A stretch of 45,516 nucleotides of DNA from Neobacillus thermocopriae (lineage in GTDB: Bacteria > Bacillota > Bacilli > Bacillales > Cytobacillaceae). Each line of letters starts with the position of its first letter. The first letter of the stretch is position 1. The position numbers and the translations under genes were made by a program. The notes under the pieces are model-generated. The model did no database searches. It saw nothing but the letters and a program-made list of their open reading frames with translations, and was not told where the DNA came from. Location: the NCBI RefSeq assembly GCF_010975035.1, contig NZ_JAAIUV010000026.1, positions 1 through 45,516 on the forward strand. Direction: 5' to 3'. This document shows positions 35,443-45,516 of this stretch, piece after piece.

Positions 35443-36312
35443 TTAATCAAGTAAATGCCGCTCACCTAGCATCCTTACTGCAAAAACTTGATCACAAAAA
35501 CCTCTAAGGCCATTATAGATACGATGCATTCGTGAATCATGCTGGACTAACCCAAATACGGTTGGACCACTTCCACTCATTAAAACAGCATCGGCACCAA
35601 ATCGTTTCATTTGTTCTTTAATTTGTGCTACTTCAGGATGAAGTTTCAATGTAACATCCTCTAACACGTTTCCTACGTAATCACAAACCTTTTGATAATT
35701 CGTTTGTCGAATTGCATCAACCATTTCAGCAATATTTGGATGATGAACCTGATTTACATCCAATCTTTTATATACTTCTGAAGTTGATACACCAATAAAT
35801 GGTTTGGCAAGGATAACCCAGCAAGTTGGCGGAGCAGGTAGTTCAGTGATGATCTCTCCTCTTCCTTTTGCCAAAGCCGTACCTCCATAGACGCAGAAGG
35901 AAACATCCGAACCAATTTCACTCCCTAATTCCGCCAACTCATCCAAGGTCAATCCAAGATCCCACAATTTATTCAAACCTCTTAAAGTAGCAGCAGCATC
36001 ACTACTTCCTCCAGCCAATCCAGCAGCAACAGGGATAGTTTTTTCAATTGAAATCATCACGCCTTTTTTGACGTTAAATCGTTCCTTTAATAGTTGAGCG
36101 GCTTGATAGGCCAAGTTGCGCTGATCATCTGGGACATATCGATTATGAGAAAGAATACGTATTTCATTCTGATTTAATAAGGTAAGTTCAACCCGATCGG
36201 CTAAGTCAATCGTAGTCATAATCATTTCAACTTCATGATACCCATCGGGACGTTTATATAAAACATCCAAAGCTAAATTAATTTTAGCTGGTGCTTTTAC
36301 TAAAAGCTTCAC
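35443..36312 (-). CDS. ispE: 4-diphosphocytidyl-2-C-methyl-D-erythritol kinase
   Basis: IspE phosphorylates CDP-methylerythritol in the non-mevalonate isoprenoid pathway. The GHMP-kinase protein has [25 protein letters not shown], the ATP-binding glycine-rich loop [21 protein letters not shown], and the C-terminal [14 protein letters not shown] choose the GTG at 36310-36312 ([15 protein letters not shown], 289 residues as in B. subtilis) because AGGTGG lies just upstream; the ATG at 36384 would add 24 residues of unrelated sequence. In Bacillus it is placed between sspF and purR. Confidence 0.96.
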   Translation of the reverse strand: MKLLVKAPAKINLALDVLYKRPDGYHEVEMIMTTIDLADRVELTLLNQNEIRILSHNRYVPDDQRNLAYQAAQLLKERFNVKKGVMISIEKTIPVAAGLAGGSSDAAATLRGLNKLWDLGLTLDELAELGSEIGSDVSFCVYGGTALAKGRGEIITELPAPPTCWVILAKPFIGVSTSEVYKRLDVNQVHHPNIAEMVDAIRQTNYQKVCDYVGNVLEDVTLKLHPEVAQIKEQMKRFGADAVLMSGSGPTVFGLVQHDSRMHRIYNGLRGFCDQVFAVRMLGERHLLD

Positions 36313-36505
36313 GCTTGTCCACCTACTTTTAACAATATCGGTCCAAACACCTAAGTGTCTGCGTGTTCTGACTTCAATTTCCATATATTGTCCTATTTTA
36401 CCACAAAATGATAAATGTAAGACCTATGTATGAAGAGACCCTGTCAAATTTAATATTTTATCATTAGTTTTTTCCGGATTAAAGCTTTCACCATGGTTTA
36501 TAAAT

Positions 36506-36541
36506 AAAAAAGTCAGGCCTGGAACCCCCAGACCTGACCTT
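36506..36541 (-). terminator. Terminator of sspF
   Basis: On the minus strand GGTCAGGTCTGG pairs imperfectly with CCAGGCCTGAC, followed by TTTTTTATTT. The stretch between this and ispE (36313-36505) shows no gene. Confidence 0.88.
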
Positions 36542-36576
36542 ACTGTGGAAGATTGTTTGTGTTTAAACGTGAATGC

Positions 36577-36756
36577 TTAGGAATTTCTTTTAGCTAATTG
36601 TTGTTCAGCAAGTTCAATGGCCCGCTTTACCATATTTCCTGCATCCTTAGCCCGGATGCCTCCCCATCCTTCTTTTTGGACGACATCATAAAAACCAAGG
36701 TCTTTAGCAAGCTCTTCTTTAAATTGACTGGACATTATTCCTCTTCTTCTACCCAT
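36577..36756 (-). CDS. sspF: Small acid-soluble spore protein SspF (alpha/beta-type)
   Basis: A 59-codon gene read by translating the gap between ispE and veg. The protein begins [20 protein letters not shown] and continues [20 protein letters not shown] and [19 protein letters not shown]. It matches SspF of B. subtilis (61 residues), including the alpha/beta-SASP segments [10 protein letters not shown] and GNMVKRAIE. Such proteins coat spore DNA and protect it. GGAAAGGGG precedes the ATG at 36754-36756. It has its own sigma-G-like promoter and terminator, and lies between veg and ispE exactly as in B. subtilis. Confidence 0.96.
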   Translation of the reverse strand: MGRRRGIMSSQFKEELAKDLGFYDVVQKEGWGGIRAKDAGNMVKRAIELAEQQLAKRNS

Positions 36757-36787
36757 CTAAACAACCCCTTTCCTTCCACAGTATTCT

Positions 36788-36817
36788 TAGTATGGAGTCA
36801 ACATCAGATTATATCCT
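36788..36817 (-). promoter_or_regulatory. sspF promoter, sigma-G type
   Basis: Minus strand: -35 AGGATA (36812-36817; consensus TGnATA), 17-bp spacer, -10 CATACTA (36788-36794; consensus CATnnTA). The same -10 heptamer occurs at fin. Confidence 0.78.
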
Positions 36818-36837
36818 AAATTAGCCCCTTTAAATAA

Positions 36838-36871
36838 TGACAGGCAGTAAACAAATGTTTACTGCCTGTCA
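36838..36871 (-). terminator. Hairpin terminator of veg
   Basis: A perfect 15-bp inverted repeat, TGACAGGCAGTAAAC and its complement, with a 4-base loop AAAT. The following minus-strand sequence is ATTATTTAAA, a weak T run. Confidence 0.82.
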
Positions 36872-36881
36872 TGCTTATATT

Positions 36882-37145
36882 TTAACTTAACGCTGCATTT
36901 CCTGTTGTATCTTCGTAAAACGTAATTTGAACGGTTTCTGTTAAAACATCTGCATAGCTATAGGAAACACGTTCAAAAGCATTTTCATCCTGATCCAATT
37001 CAACAACGAAAACAGATGGATAGGTTTCAGCAAGTATACCTGATCGTTCAATGGTTTTGCGTCTTCCTCCGTTTGCCTTCAATAACAACCTTTTACCTAA
37101 ATTCGAATCAAGAGACTTCTTAATATCCGCCAAGGTTTTTGTCAT
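36882..37145 (-). CDS. veg: Veg protein (biofilm/vegetative growth protein)
   Basis: The 87-residue protein matches B. subtilis Veg nearly throughout: [69 protein letters not shown]. In B. subtilis Veg stimulates biofilm gene expression through SinR control. The start is ATG 37143-37145 after GAGGTGG; an upstream ATG would lie in the promoter. It is driven by two very strong tandem sigma-A promoters. Confidence 0.96.
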   Translation of the reverse strand: MTKTLADIKKSLDSNLGKRLLLKANGGRRKTIERSGILAETYPSVFVVELDQDENAFERVSYSYADVLTETVQITFYEDTTGNAALS

Positions 37146-37166
37146 TCGGTCCACCTCACTATGTAA

Positions 37167-37195
37167 AGTATAACACACTGACAAAACTCTGTCAA
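37167..37195 (-). promoter_or_regulatory. veg proximal promoter (sigma-A)
   Basis: Minus strand: perfect -35 TTGACA (37190-37195), 17-bp spacer, -10 TATACT (37167-37172). The transcript would start ~15 bp before the veg start codon. Confidence 0.92.
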
Positions 37196-37207
37196 ACAAA
37201 AATATAA

Positions 37208-37237
37208 ATTATATCAGTCCGACAAAAAGATTGTCAA
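37208..37237 (-). promoter_or_regulatory. veg distal promoter (sigma-A)
   Basis: Minus strand: perfect -35 TTGACA (37232-37237), 18-bp spacer, perfect -10 TATAAT (37208-37213), with A/T-rich sequence upstream. It stands 42 bp behind the proximal promoter. Confidence 0.92.
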
Positions 37238-37332
37238 TAATTTTTCTTCTGTTTTTTATGCTAAATTGCAACATTTGTAGCGTAACCGTAATGGTAGTGA
37301 AATATGTATAATTAGGAAAAATAAGCACAAGC

Positions 37333-38211
37333 TTATTCTTCCTGAACTGGATTGTATGGCATTCCGATGCGAAGCATCCCTCTTGTTTCAATACCGCCCA
37401 TACCTTTTTCTCCTGTTAACGTATTTCTTAAAACATCCCAAACATGAATTCTTTCCATAAAGGGGGTAAAACTGATTTTGGCTACAATATATACGGGATC
37501 AAGAGCATGAATATTTATTCTAGAAGGAGAGCTAGCAAAGTTTGCACCCGCATGAATAAGTGATTCAAAATGTGATTGGCAAGCTCCAGCAAAAATGACT
37601 AATTGGTCCAAATGGGGAACTTTTTTCCGAGCTTCTTTTACAGTCTGTACGAAATGTTTAGAATGACGGTAAGCATTAATGTCTGACATTTTTCCTTTTG
37701 TTTTTGAATAGGCATCATGCCCGGTAATGACAAGGATATCCGGTCGATAATAATCCATAAGACTACTTATTTTCAGTGGCATTTCTTTTTCGTGACAATG
37801 TATACCTAACACAGGAACCCCAAATTTTTTATATAAATCCATACATTTCTTTAAATAGGCGGGATCACCATCTAAATGCAACACTTTTCCTGGCATTTGA
37901 AAATAATTGTTCTGCTTTACATACCCGTTTGTTGCCTCATATTGCTGTCTTTCTTTTAATAATTCAACATCTTGCTCGAAAAGCTTTAACGACTGCTCCT
38001 CAAGTGTTCGAGCCTGCTCTCTGAATTTTGACCTTTGATTTTTATTGATTACGATTAAATCGTGATATGGTGCATCAGCAACAAGGCGAAAATCTTCCCC
38101 ATATAAACTCACCATTTTCTGGCCGCCAATTTGTTGTATATCAATAACCCGAAACAAAATATCACAGTTATAAGAACGTCTACCGACTAAATCCATTATT
38201 TTTATTTCCAT
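37333..38211 (-). CDS. yabG: Sporulation-specific protease YabG
   Basis: Cysteine-type protease that processes spore coat proteins in the mother cell. The 292-residue protein matches YabG along its length: MDLVGRRSYNCDILFRVIDI, QMPGKVLHLDGDPAYLKKCMDLYKKFGVPVLGIHCHEKEM, the candidate catalytic region LVIFAGACQSHFESLIHAGANFASSPSR, and HVWDVLRNTLTGEKGMGGIETRG. I use ATG 38209-38211 (MEIKIMDLVGRRSYN), 8 bases after GGAG; a GTG three codons earlier is too close to that site. A sigma-K-like promoter lies upstream, with a small hairpin (AAGACC/GGTCTT, 38227-38247) in the leader. Confidence 0.96.
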   Translation of the reverse strand: MEIKIMDLVGRRSYNCDILFRVIDIQQIGGQKMVSLYGEDFRLVADAPYHDLIVINKNQRSKFREQARTLEEQSLKLFEQDVELLKERQQYEATNGYVKQNNYFQMPGKVLHLDGDPAYLKKCMDLYKKFGVPVLGIHCHEKEMPLKISSLMDYYRPDILVITGHDAYSKTKGKMSDINAYRHSKHFVQTVKEARKKVPHLDQLVIFAGACQSHFESLIHAGANFASSPSRINIHALDPVYIVAKISFTPFMERIHVWDVLRNTLTGEKGMGGIETRGMLRIGMPYNPVQEE

Positions 38212-38266
38212 TGCTGTCACTCCAATAAGACCAACAAAAAAGGTCTTAATATATAAAGTTTCTCTC

Positions 38267-38295
38267 TAGGCTATGCAAAAGGAGATGTCCATGTG
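38267..38295 (-). promoter_or_regulatory. yabG promoter, sigma-K type
   Basis: Minus strand: -35 CACA (38292-38295; sigma-K core mACm), 16-bp spacer, -10 CATAGCCTA (38267-38275), a perfect fit to CATAnnnTA. B. subtilis yabG is sigma-K-dependent. Confidence 0.75.
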
Positions 38296-38360
38296 AAAAA
38301 AATGGAGACTTAGTCGTATCTTTAAAAGGTATTCCTTCCCTCCGCCACTTTGTTACTTCC

Positions 38361-38387
38361 AAAAAAAAATAGACCTTTTTAACAGGT

Positions 38388-38389
<2 letters not shown>
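38361..38389 (-). terminator. Terminator of rnmV-ksgA
   Basis: AGACCT/AGGTCT stem with a 7-base loop, followed by ATTTTTTTTT on the minus strand. The stem overlaps the ksgA stop codon. Confidence 0.82.
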
Positions 38390-39822
<1,433 letters not shown>

Positions 39823-39986
39823 TTTGCCTCCAAAAAAATAAATAAAAATTGAAAAAAAAATGAAACATTTTTGTAATGTCCATCGTCTAAATATACGAAC
39901 AGGTTCATAAAGTTAAAGTATAAGAAACTTATCTTTATGAGTGAAATAGGGATCGATGTTTAGTATAAATAAAGATAAGGAAAAAG

Positions 39987-40014
39987 TAAAAAATGCAGGG
40001 AAAAAATCCTCTGC
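39987..40014 (-). terminator. Terminator of yabE
   Basis: Minus strand TGCAGAGGA pairs with TCCCTGCA (one bulged A) around a T-rich loop, then TTTTTTAC follows, just past the yabE stop codon. Confidence 0.82.
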
Positions 40015-40024
40015 ACCAAGAAAG

Positions 40025-41203
40025 TTACTGTAATATTTTTATCTTTACTTTTTTTCGTCCCCAACGATATGCATCTGCTTTAGAAGACATGAATACATCG
40101 ATTTTATTTCCTTTAATCGCTCCGCCTGTATCTGCAGCAATCGCATAGCCGTAGTCTTCTACATAAACCTTTGACCCTAGTGGAATAACATTCGGATCTA
40201 CAGCGATAATTTTAGCATTTGGATTTGCGCGGAGATCGAAACCAGTTGCGGTACGCCCTGAACAGCCATTGCAATAAGCTGTATAGGCAGTCGCTGTAAC
40301 ATAGTACTCAACACCTGTTTCAGCATCACCACGTGAAACTTGAACGGACAAATCTTTTGTTCCGACAGCTACAACCTTATCTTGTTTGGCAGTCAGTACT
40401 TGCTCGCTAATTAATTTTCTTGATACTTCATTGCCATTTTCCAAAATAATTTCGTATTTTTTGGAAACGAGCCCTTTTCTTCCTTCAGTGATTACTTTTT
40501 CTTGTCCTTTTTCTAACGTTTCATCCTTCTTAGTGATCACGGCAAATTCAATTGGTTCTTCCACTACATCGGTGACTTTTTCTACACGAATGATGTTCAC
40601 TACACCATTCTTTGGGATGGTTTCTGTTAATGTCGGTTCAACTCGGTCAAATTCGTTTAGTTCAATACCCTGCTGCGTTAAAAAGTCAGCGACCGTAGTC
40701 GAAGTGGACCATACTTCTTTCTTAATTCCACCGTCAATTAAGTTTAATCGAAAGGCTGTTTCAATACCAATATGCATCTTATTTTTGATTGCTGCTTGCG
40801 GTCCAGGTGAAATTTTATCGTGTTTGTTCAAGTGAATATTCCATTCTTTTAAAGCTTCTGCCACAGTCTCAGCTGTTGTCCAAATCGTTTTCTTCTCGTT
40901 ATCCTTGACAAGGGTAACCTGTTTCGCTTGTTTCCAAACCACTTTCAGGTCATCAGTTACCTTCGTGTTGGCTTTAGGATACAAGTAGTCATGTGAGCGA
41001 ATGTAAACATCCAGTTCATCCAACAATTCCGCAATTGTATCTGCATGGGTATGGATGACCTGCTTATCACCATTTAAAGTTATTGCTACTGTTTTCTTCG
41101 ATCCTTCGTAAAAGAGAACTCCAAGTGCTGTTAACAAAACTACAAAACTAGCAAAAGCAATGGTCAATTTCCCGCTCAAAGACTGGAAAAACAGGCTTTT
41201 CAC
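40025..41203 (-). CDS. yabE: Rpf-like cell wall protein YabE (DUF348 x3, G5, 3D)
   Basis: Secreted or membrane-anchored wall protein of the Sps/RpfB type, probably a lytic transglycosylase. A short basic N-terminus precedes one membrane helix (IAFASFVVLLTALGVLFYEG); then three DUF348 repeats of ~57 residues (each with a T-A-E-L/A-L pattern, e.g. THADTIAELLDELDV), a G5 domain (PIEFAVITKKDETLEKGQ to VVAVGTK), and a C-terminal 3D domain with aspartates in IAVDPNVIPLGSKVYV, AADTGGAIKGNKIDVFM. The start is uncertain. A strong AAAAGGAGG (complement of 41228-41236) is followed by no ATG/GTG/TTG at normal distance. I use GTG 41201-41203 (MKSLFFQS); an in-frame ATC at 41216-41218 fits the spacing better. 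Confidence 0.88.
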   Translation of the reverse strand: MKSLFFQSLSGKLTIAFASFVVLLTALGVLFYEGSKKTVAITLNGDKQVIHTHADTIAELLDELDVYIRSHDYLYPKANTKVTDDLKVVWKQAKQVTLVKDNEKKTIWTTAETVAEALKEWNIHLNKHDKISPGPQAAIKNKMHIGIETAFRLNLIDGGIKKEVWSTSTTVADFLTQQGIELNEFDRVEPTLTETIPKNGVVNIIRVEKVTDVVEEPIEFAVITKKDETLEKGQEKVITEGRKGLVSKKYEIILENGNEVSRKLISEQVLTAKQDKVVAVGTKDLSVQVSRGDAETGVEYYVTATAYTAYCNGCSGRTATGFDLRANPNAKIIAVDPNVIPLGSKVYVEDYGYAIAADTGGAIKGNKIDVFMSSKADAYRWGRKKVKIKILQ

Positions 41204-41245
41204 GGTTTTGAATACGATGAAAAACGCCTCCTTTTCTCCGGAGAG

Positions 41246-41275
41246 ATTAATGATAACCACATTGCCGACTGTCAA
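41246..41275 (-). promoter_or_regulatory. Candidate yabE promoter
   Basis: Minus strand: perfect -35 TTGACA (41270-41275), 18-bp spacer, weak -10 ATTAAT (41246-41251). If used, transcription begins near 41240, which excludes the more upstream ATG codons as yabE starts. Confidence 0.4.
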
Positions 41276-41441
41276 CCCTTGCATATCCTGAGAACACATT
41301 CCTAATTATGCACAATATTGGAAATGTTGCAAAGGAAAACTTATCGACACGGTTATCCTATGTAGAAAAGAAGGCATGTAGAACTTTTTGTTATTAGAAA
41401 AAATTTAGACAAGCTATCTAGATATTCGACAAATTGACTTA

Positions 41442-42209
41442 TCAATTTATGGCGAATATTTTTTTCGCATTTCGTGTCGTTGCTTTTGCAACTTCCTCAT
41501 ACGATATTCCCTTTATTTCGGCAATTTGTTCAGCAACGAGCTTCACATAACTTGGTTCATTGCGCTTTCCACGGTATGGATGTGGAGCAAGATAAGGACA
41601 ATCTGTTTCGATTAACAATTTATCTAATGGGATCGCTGCTGCAACTTCTTTTGGTTTCTTTGCGTTTTTGAAAGTAACAGGTCCTCCTAGGGAAATATAG
41701 AAGTTCATATTGACGCATTCCTTTGCTGTTTCCGGACTGCCGCTAAAGCAATGCATCACTCCACCTATTTCTTCTGCCCTTTCTTCTTTTAAAATTTCTA
41801 CAATATCCGCTGTTGCCTCTCGGTTATGAATGACAATTGGAAGCTTGACTTTTTTAGCCAATCTGATTTGCTTACGAAATACTTCTTTTTGAACTTCCTT
41901 CGGAGACTTGTCCCAATGATAATCTAAACCCATTTCTCCTAAGGCAACTACTTTAGGATGTGAGGATAACTCATCAATCCATCTTAAATCATCATCGGTC
42001 ATATCTATGGCGTCCACCGGGTGCCAACCAACACAGGCATAAATAAACTCATACCTCTCTACTAAATCCATTGCTTTTTCAATCGTTGGTCGGTCAAATC
42101 CAACAACAACCATATTGGTAACCCCTGCTTCTTGCGCCCTTTCGATGACTTCCTCAAGATCTTCATTATATTGTTCTGCATTTAAATGTACATGAGTATC
42201 AAATAACAA
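41442..42209 (-). CDS. yabD: TatD-family metal-dependent hydrolase (YabD)
   Basis: TatD-type nuclease of the amidohydrolase TIM-barrel family. Metal ligands are visible in MLFDTHVHLNAEQY (HxH), ALGEMGLDYHWDK (Glu), IVIHNREA (His), VMHCFSGSPE (His) and LIETDCPYLAPHP (Asp). At 255 residues it matches B. subtilis YabD. The start codon is TTG (42207-42209), with GAGGGG upstream. Repeat copy C begins about 30 bp before the start codon. Upstream of yabE (41300-41441) no clear terminator or other gene is seen. Confidence 0.94.
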   Translation of the reverse strand: MLFDTHVHLNAEQYNEDLEEVIERAQEAGVTNMVVVGFDRPTIEKAMDLVERYEFIYACVGWHPVDAIDMTDDDLRWIDELSSHPKVVALGEMGLDYHWDKSPKEVQKEVFRKQIRLAKKVKLPIVIHNREATADIVEILKEERAEEIGGVMHCFSGSPETAKECVNMNFYISLGGPVTFKNAKKPKEVAAAIPLDKLLIETDCPYLAPHPYRGKRNEPSYVKLVAEQIAEIKGISYEEVAKATTRNAKKIFAIN

Positions 42210-42239
42210 TGTCTTCCCCTCTTTCCATCTTTCATTAGA

Positions 42240-42391
42240 ACAGCAAAAGCACCCTTTTTAGCGGCGTACGACCTCCTCTCAAAAGCTATCGCTTTCAGTC
42301 GTGCAATGTTTACGCTAACGTAGATTTCCTTGTGGTGACCTCCAACTAAGAAAAGGAAAACAATGAGGCGTCTCGTCAATAGTGCTTGCTC
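42240..42391 (+). repeat. Dispersed structured repeat, copy C
   Basis: Third clear copy. The block from AGCAAAAGCACCC through GCGGCGTACGACCTCCTCTC and AAAAGCTATCGCTTTC is almost identical to copy B; the later part (CCTTGTGGTGACCTCCAACT, AGGAAAAC) is more diverged. Hairpin arms GTACGAC (42266-42272) and GTCGTGC (42298-42304) carry compensatory changes against copies A and B, and the inner AAAGC-TATC-GCTTT is kept. Its ends are inverted: AGCAAAAGCAC (42242-42252) against GTGCTTGCT (42382-42390). It lies between the metS terminator and the yabD ribosome binding site. Confidence 0.78.
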
Positions 42392-42426
42392 TAAACAATA
42401 TTAAATGTCGAAATATATCATTTCTT

Positions 42427-42486
42427 AATCTATAAAAAAAAGGGAAAACCACGAAAATTGTTACACGTGGAACATCCCCTTTTTTC
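42427..42486 (-). terminator. Terminator of metS
   Basis: On the minus strand AAAAGGGGA..TTCCACG pairs, with internal mismatches, with CGTGG..TTTTCCCTTTT, and TTTTTTTT follows. It lies just past the metS stop codon. Confidence 0.8.
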
Positions 42487-42496
42487 CTATTTCTAC

Positions 42497-44506
<2,010 letters not shown>

Positions 44507-44533
44507 CTATTTTTTTCCCTTCTATATCATCAA

Positions 44534-44562
44534 AATATACCTAAAAACAAATAGGAGTGCAA
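44534..44562 (-). promoter_or_regulatory. metS promoter (sigma-A)
   Basis: Minus strand: -35 TTGCAC (44557-44562), 17-bp spacer, -10 TATATT (44534-44539), giving a ~65-base leader. In the rest of the 460-bp metS-abrB gap I see only A/T-rich sequence plus the abrB promoter and Spo0A boxes. Confidence 0.75.
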
Positions 44563-44813
44563 GAAACCGCTTTTTCATAAATTCTATTTTTTCTTTTTCC
44601 TCCCCCCATAAGATTGCCCTTCCCAGCGAATTATGTTCAAGATAAGGAGTAATTTATGTAGAAAAATGTCGAAAAGTCAGAGAAGAATTATTAGTGTTCA
44701 TTTCCAATTTGATAATATGAAACTTCCTTTTGAAGATATTTAAACAAATCTTGGTTTAATCAATATTATGATGAATAGTAGATTTTTCCATTATATTTTT
44801 CAAAATAAAATAA

Positions 44814-44842
44814 TTGACGAATTTGGGAATGGCTGGTATTAT
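44814..44842 (+). promoter_or_regulatory. abrB promoter (sigma-A)
   Basis: -35 TTGACG (44814-44819), 17-bp spacer, -10 TATTAT (44837-44842), predicting a start near 44849. The -35 overlaps a Spo0A-box heptamer TGACGAA (44815-44821). Confidence 0.82.
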
Positions 44843-44858
44843 AAACGTAAAAGAATTT

Positions 44859-44875
44859 TGTCGAATAATGACGAA
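44859..44875 (+). promoter_or_regulatory. Tandem Spo0A boxes downstream of the abrB promoter
   Basis: TGTCGAA (44859-44865) and TGACGAA (44869-44875) are both perfect TGnCGAA boxes, 10 bp apart (one helical turn), at about +10 to +27. B. subtilis Spo0A-P represses abrB by binding two boxes at the same place. Confidence 0.88.
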
Positions 44876-44924
44876 TTATAAAATAAAAAAATTAATAGTT
44901 TATTAGTGAGAGGAGATTAACCAA

Positions 44925-45209
44925 ATGAAATCTACTGGTATTGTTCGTAAAGTTGATGAATTAGGCCGTGTAGTTATCCCTATTGAATTAAGACGTACTC
45001 TTGGCATTGCTGAAAAAGATGCTCTTGAAATTTATGTAGATGATGATCGTATTATCTTAAAAAAATATAAGCCAAATATGACTTGTCAAATTACCGGTGA
45101 GGTTTCAGATGACAACTTATCTCTTGCAGGTGGAAAATTAATTCTTAGCCGCGAGGGAGCAGAATTATTATTAAAAGAAATTCAAAGCAATTTTGAAACT
45201 GTAAAATAA
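44925..45209 (+). CDS. abrB: Transition-state regulator AbrB
   Basis: Global repressor of post-exponential genes (including spoVG in Bacillus). The 94-residue protein has the AbrB swapped-hairpin DNA-binding domain at residues 1-50 (KSTGIVRKVDELGRVVIPIELRRTLGIAEKDALEI) and the C-terminal dimerisation part containing Cys54 (NMTCQITGEVSDDNLSLAGGK). GAGGAG precedes the ATG with 8-base spacing. It is on the opposite strand to its neighbours, as in B. subtilis. Regulation is clear: sigma-A promoter with downstream Spo0A boxes. Confidence 0.98.
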   Translation: MKSTGIVRKVDELGRVVIPIELRRTLGIAEKDALEIYVDDDRIILKKYKPNMTCQITGEVSDDNLSLAGGKLILSREGAELLLKEIQSNFETVK

Positions 45210-45224
45210 TTAGGGATTCCCTTT

Positions 45225-45300
45225 ATACTATCAAAAGCTTTCGCTACCAGTAGTACGAGGCTTTTGCTGTCGAATCCTTCCTTGCCACTAGCCTATCTCT
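45225..45300 (+). repeat. Possible degenerate copy (D) of the dispersed repeat
   Basis: TATCAAAAGCTTTCGCTACC resembles TCTCAAAAGCTATCGCTTTC of copy B, and CCTTCCTTG with a GCCT block follow in the same order and spacing as CTTTCCTTG and GGCCTCC. The conserved CCTCCT motif is missing. A 7-bp stem CAAAAGC/GCTTTTG can also form here. Identity is low, so it may be chance. Confidence 0.35.
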
Positions 45301-45323
45301 AGTCCAAATAATTTTTCTTATCT

Positions 45324-45359
45324 AAAAAAAGCCCCTATCCTTACTGGATTGGGGCTTTC
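45324..45359 (-). terminator. Terminator in the abrB/rsmI convergent gap
   Basis: AAAGCCCC-T-ATCC / GGAT-T-GGGGCTTT stem with one mismatch and a 5-base loop. A T7 run follows on the minus strand, so it best serves the gene entering from the right edge. Confidence 0.8.
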
Positions 45360-45370
45360 AGATTGTAGAC

Positions 45371-45409
45371 AAAAGGCATTCCGAATAAGCTTAATTCGAA
45401 ATGCCTTTT
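45371..45409. terminator. Bidirectional hairpin, likely abrB terminator
   Basis: AAAAGGCATT-C-CGAAT pairs with ATTCG-A-AATGCCTTTT across AAGCTTA. The plus strand ends in CTTTTCAAATTTT; the minus strand also ends in CTTTTG. Confidence 0.6.
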
Positions 45410-45447
45410 CAAATTTTAAGCAATTTTTGGTCTATATTAACTTTAAT

Positions 45448-45466
45448 TTGACCCCTACGGGGTCAA
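45448..45466. other. Perfect hairpin TTGACCCC/GGGGTCAA
   Basis: An 8-bp perfect stem with loop TAC, between the probable rsmI stop codon and the two terminators. The flank lacks a T run on either strand; it could be an attenuator, an operator or part of the terminator cluster. Confidence 0.5.
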
Positions 45467-45485
45467 TTATTATACCATTTTTGGA

Positions 45486-45516
45486 CTAGTCCAAGTCCAG
45501 TTTGCCAGTTTCTTTA
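45486..45516 (-). CDS. C-terminal end of a gene entering from the right edge (probably rsmI)
   Basis: On the minus strand the last nine codons before a TAG (45486-45488) read KETGKLDLD. A convergent minus-strand gene is expected, because in B. subtilis the gene next to abrB is rsmI (yabC, 16S rRNA 2'-O-methyltransferase), and three terminator-like hairpins follow. Too little sequence is present to identify it. A 14-bp palindrome TTGGACTAGTCCAA (45481-45494) overlaps the stop. Confidence 0.35.
   Translation of the reverse strand, partial: KETGKLDLD

Noticed and set aside
44610..44640. TTGCCCTTCCCAGCGAATTA resembles the left end of repeat copy B
   Set aside because: Only about 17 of 24 positions agree and nothing else of the repeat follows, so chance is likely.

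Overview
The window comes from a low-GC, spore-forming Bacillaceae chromosome (Bacillus sensu lato; I cannot fix the genus). It corresponds to the origin-proximal block that in Bacillus subtilis runs from abrB/metS to lysS and an rRNA operon, read here in reverse, so nearly all genes are on the minus strand. Order, strand and individual protein sequences match that block closely, and this is the main basis for most gene names.

From right to left: the 3' tip of a probable rsmI gene, convergent abrB (+), metS, tatD-like yabD, yabE, rnmV-ksgA, yabG, veg, sspF (short, found by translating the gap), ispE, purR-ridA, spoVG, glmU-prs, ctc, pth, fin, mfd, spoVT, a SpoVB/MurJ-like flippase gene, mazG-type yabN, rqcP, yabP-yabQ-divIC, yabR, spoIIE, yabS-yabT, tilS-hprT-ftsH, coaX-hslO-yacD, cysK, folP-folB-folK-yazB-dusB, lysS, then a small accessory pair (tetR and a five-helix membrane protein), and finally the promoters, leader and first ~90 bases of a 16S rRNA gene.

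The genes serve core growth (tRNA charging and maturation, ribosome maturation, folate, cysteine, UDP-GlcNAc, PRPP, isoprenoid precursors, septum formation) and sporulation (spoIIE, spoVT, spoVG, fin, sspF, yabG, yabP, yabQ, yabS, yabT). Many promoters are readable: tandem rrn and veg promoters, a Spo0A-type spoIIE promoter with a 21-bp spacer, Spo0A boxes at abrB, and good matches for sigma-H (spoVG), sigma-B (ctc), sigma-G (sspF, fin, spoVT) and sigma-K (yabG). Almost every transcription unit ends in a clear intrinsic terminator.

Differences from B. subtilis: pabB-pabA-pabC are missing between cysK and folP, the tRNA pair near spoIIE is not seen, and two accessory genes lie between lysS and the rRNA operon. 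The most unusual signal is a dispersed, non-coding repeat of about 145-210 bp in three clear copies (plus one possible degenerate copy), all in the same orientation, each placed between the terminator of one gene and the start signals of the next. Its main hairpin shows compensatory base changes between copies, and two CCTCC motifs resembling the 16S anti-Shine-Dalgarno sequence are kept in all three.
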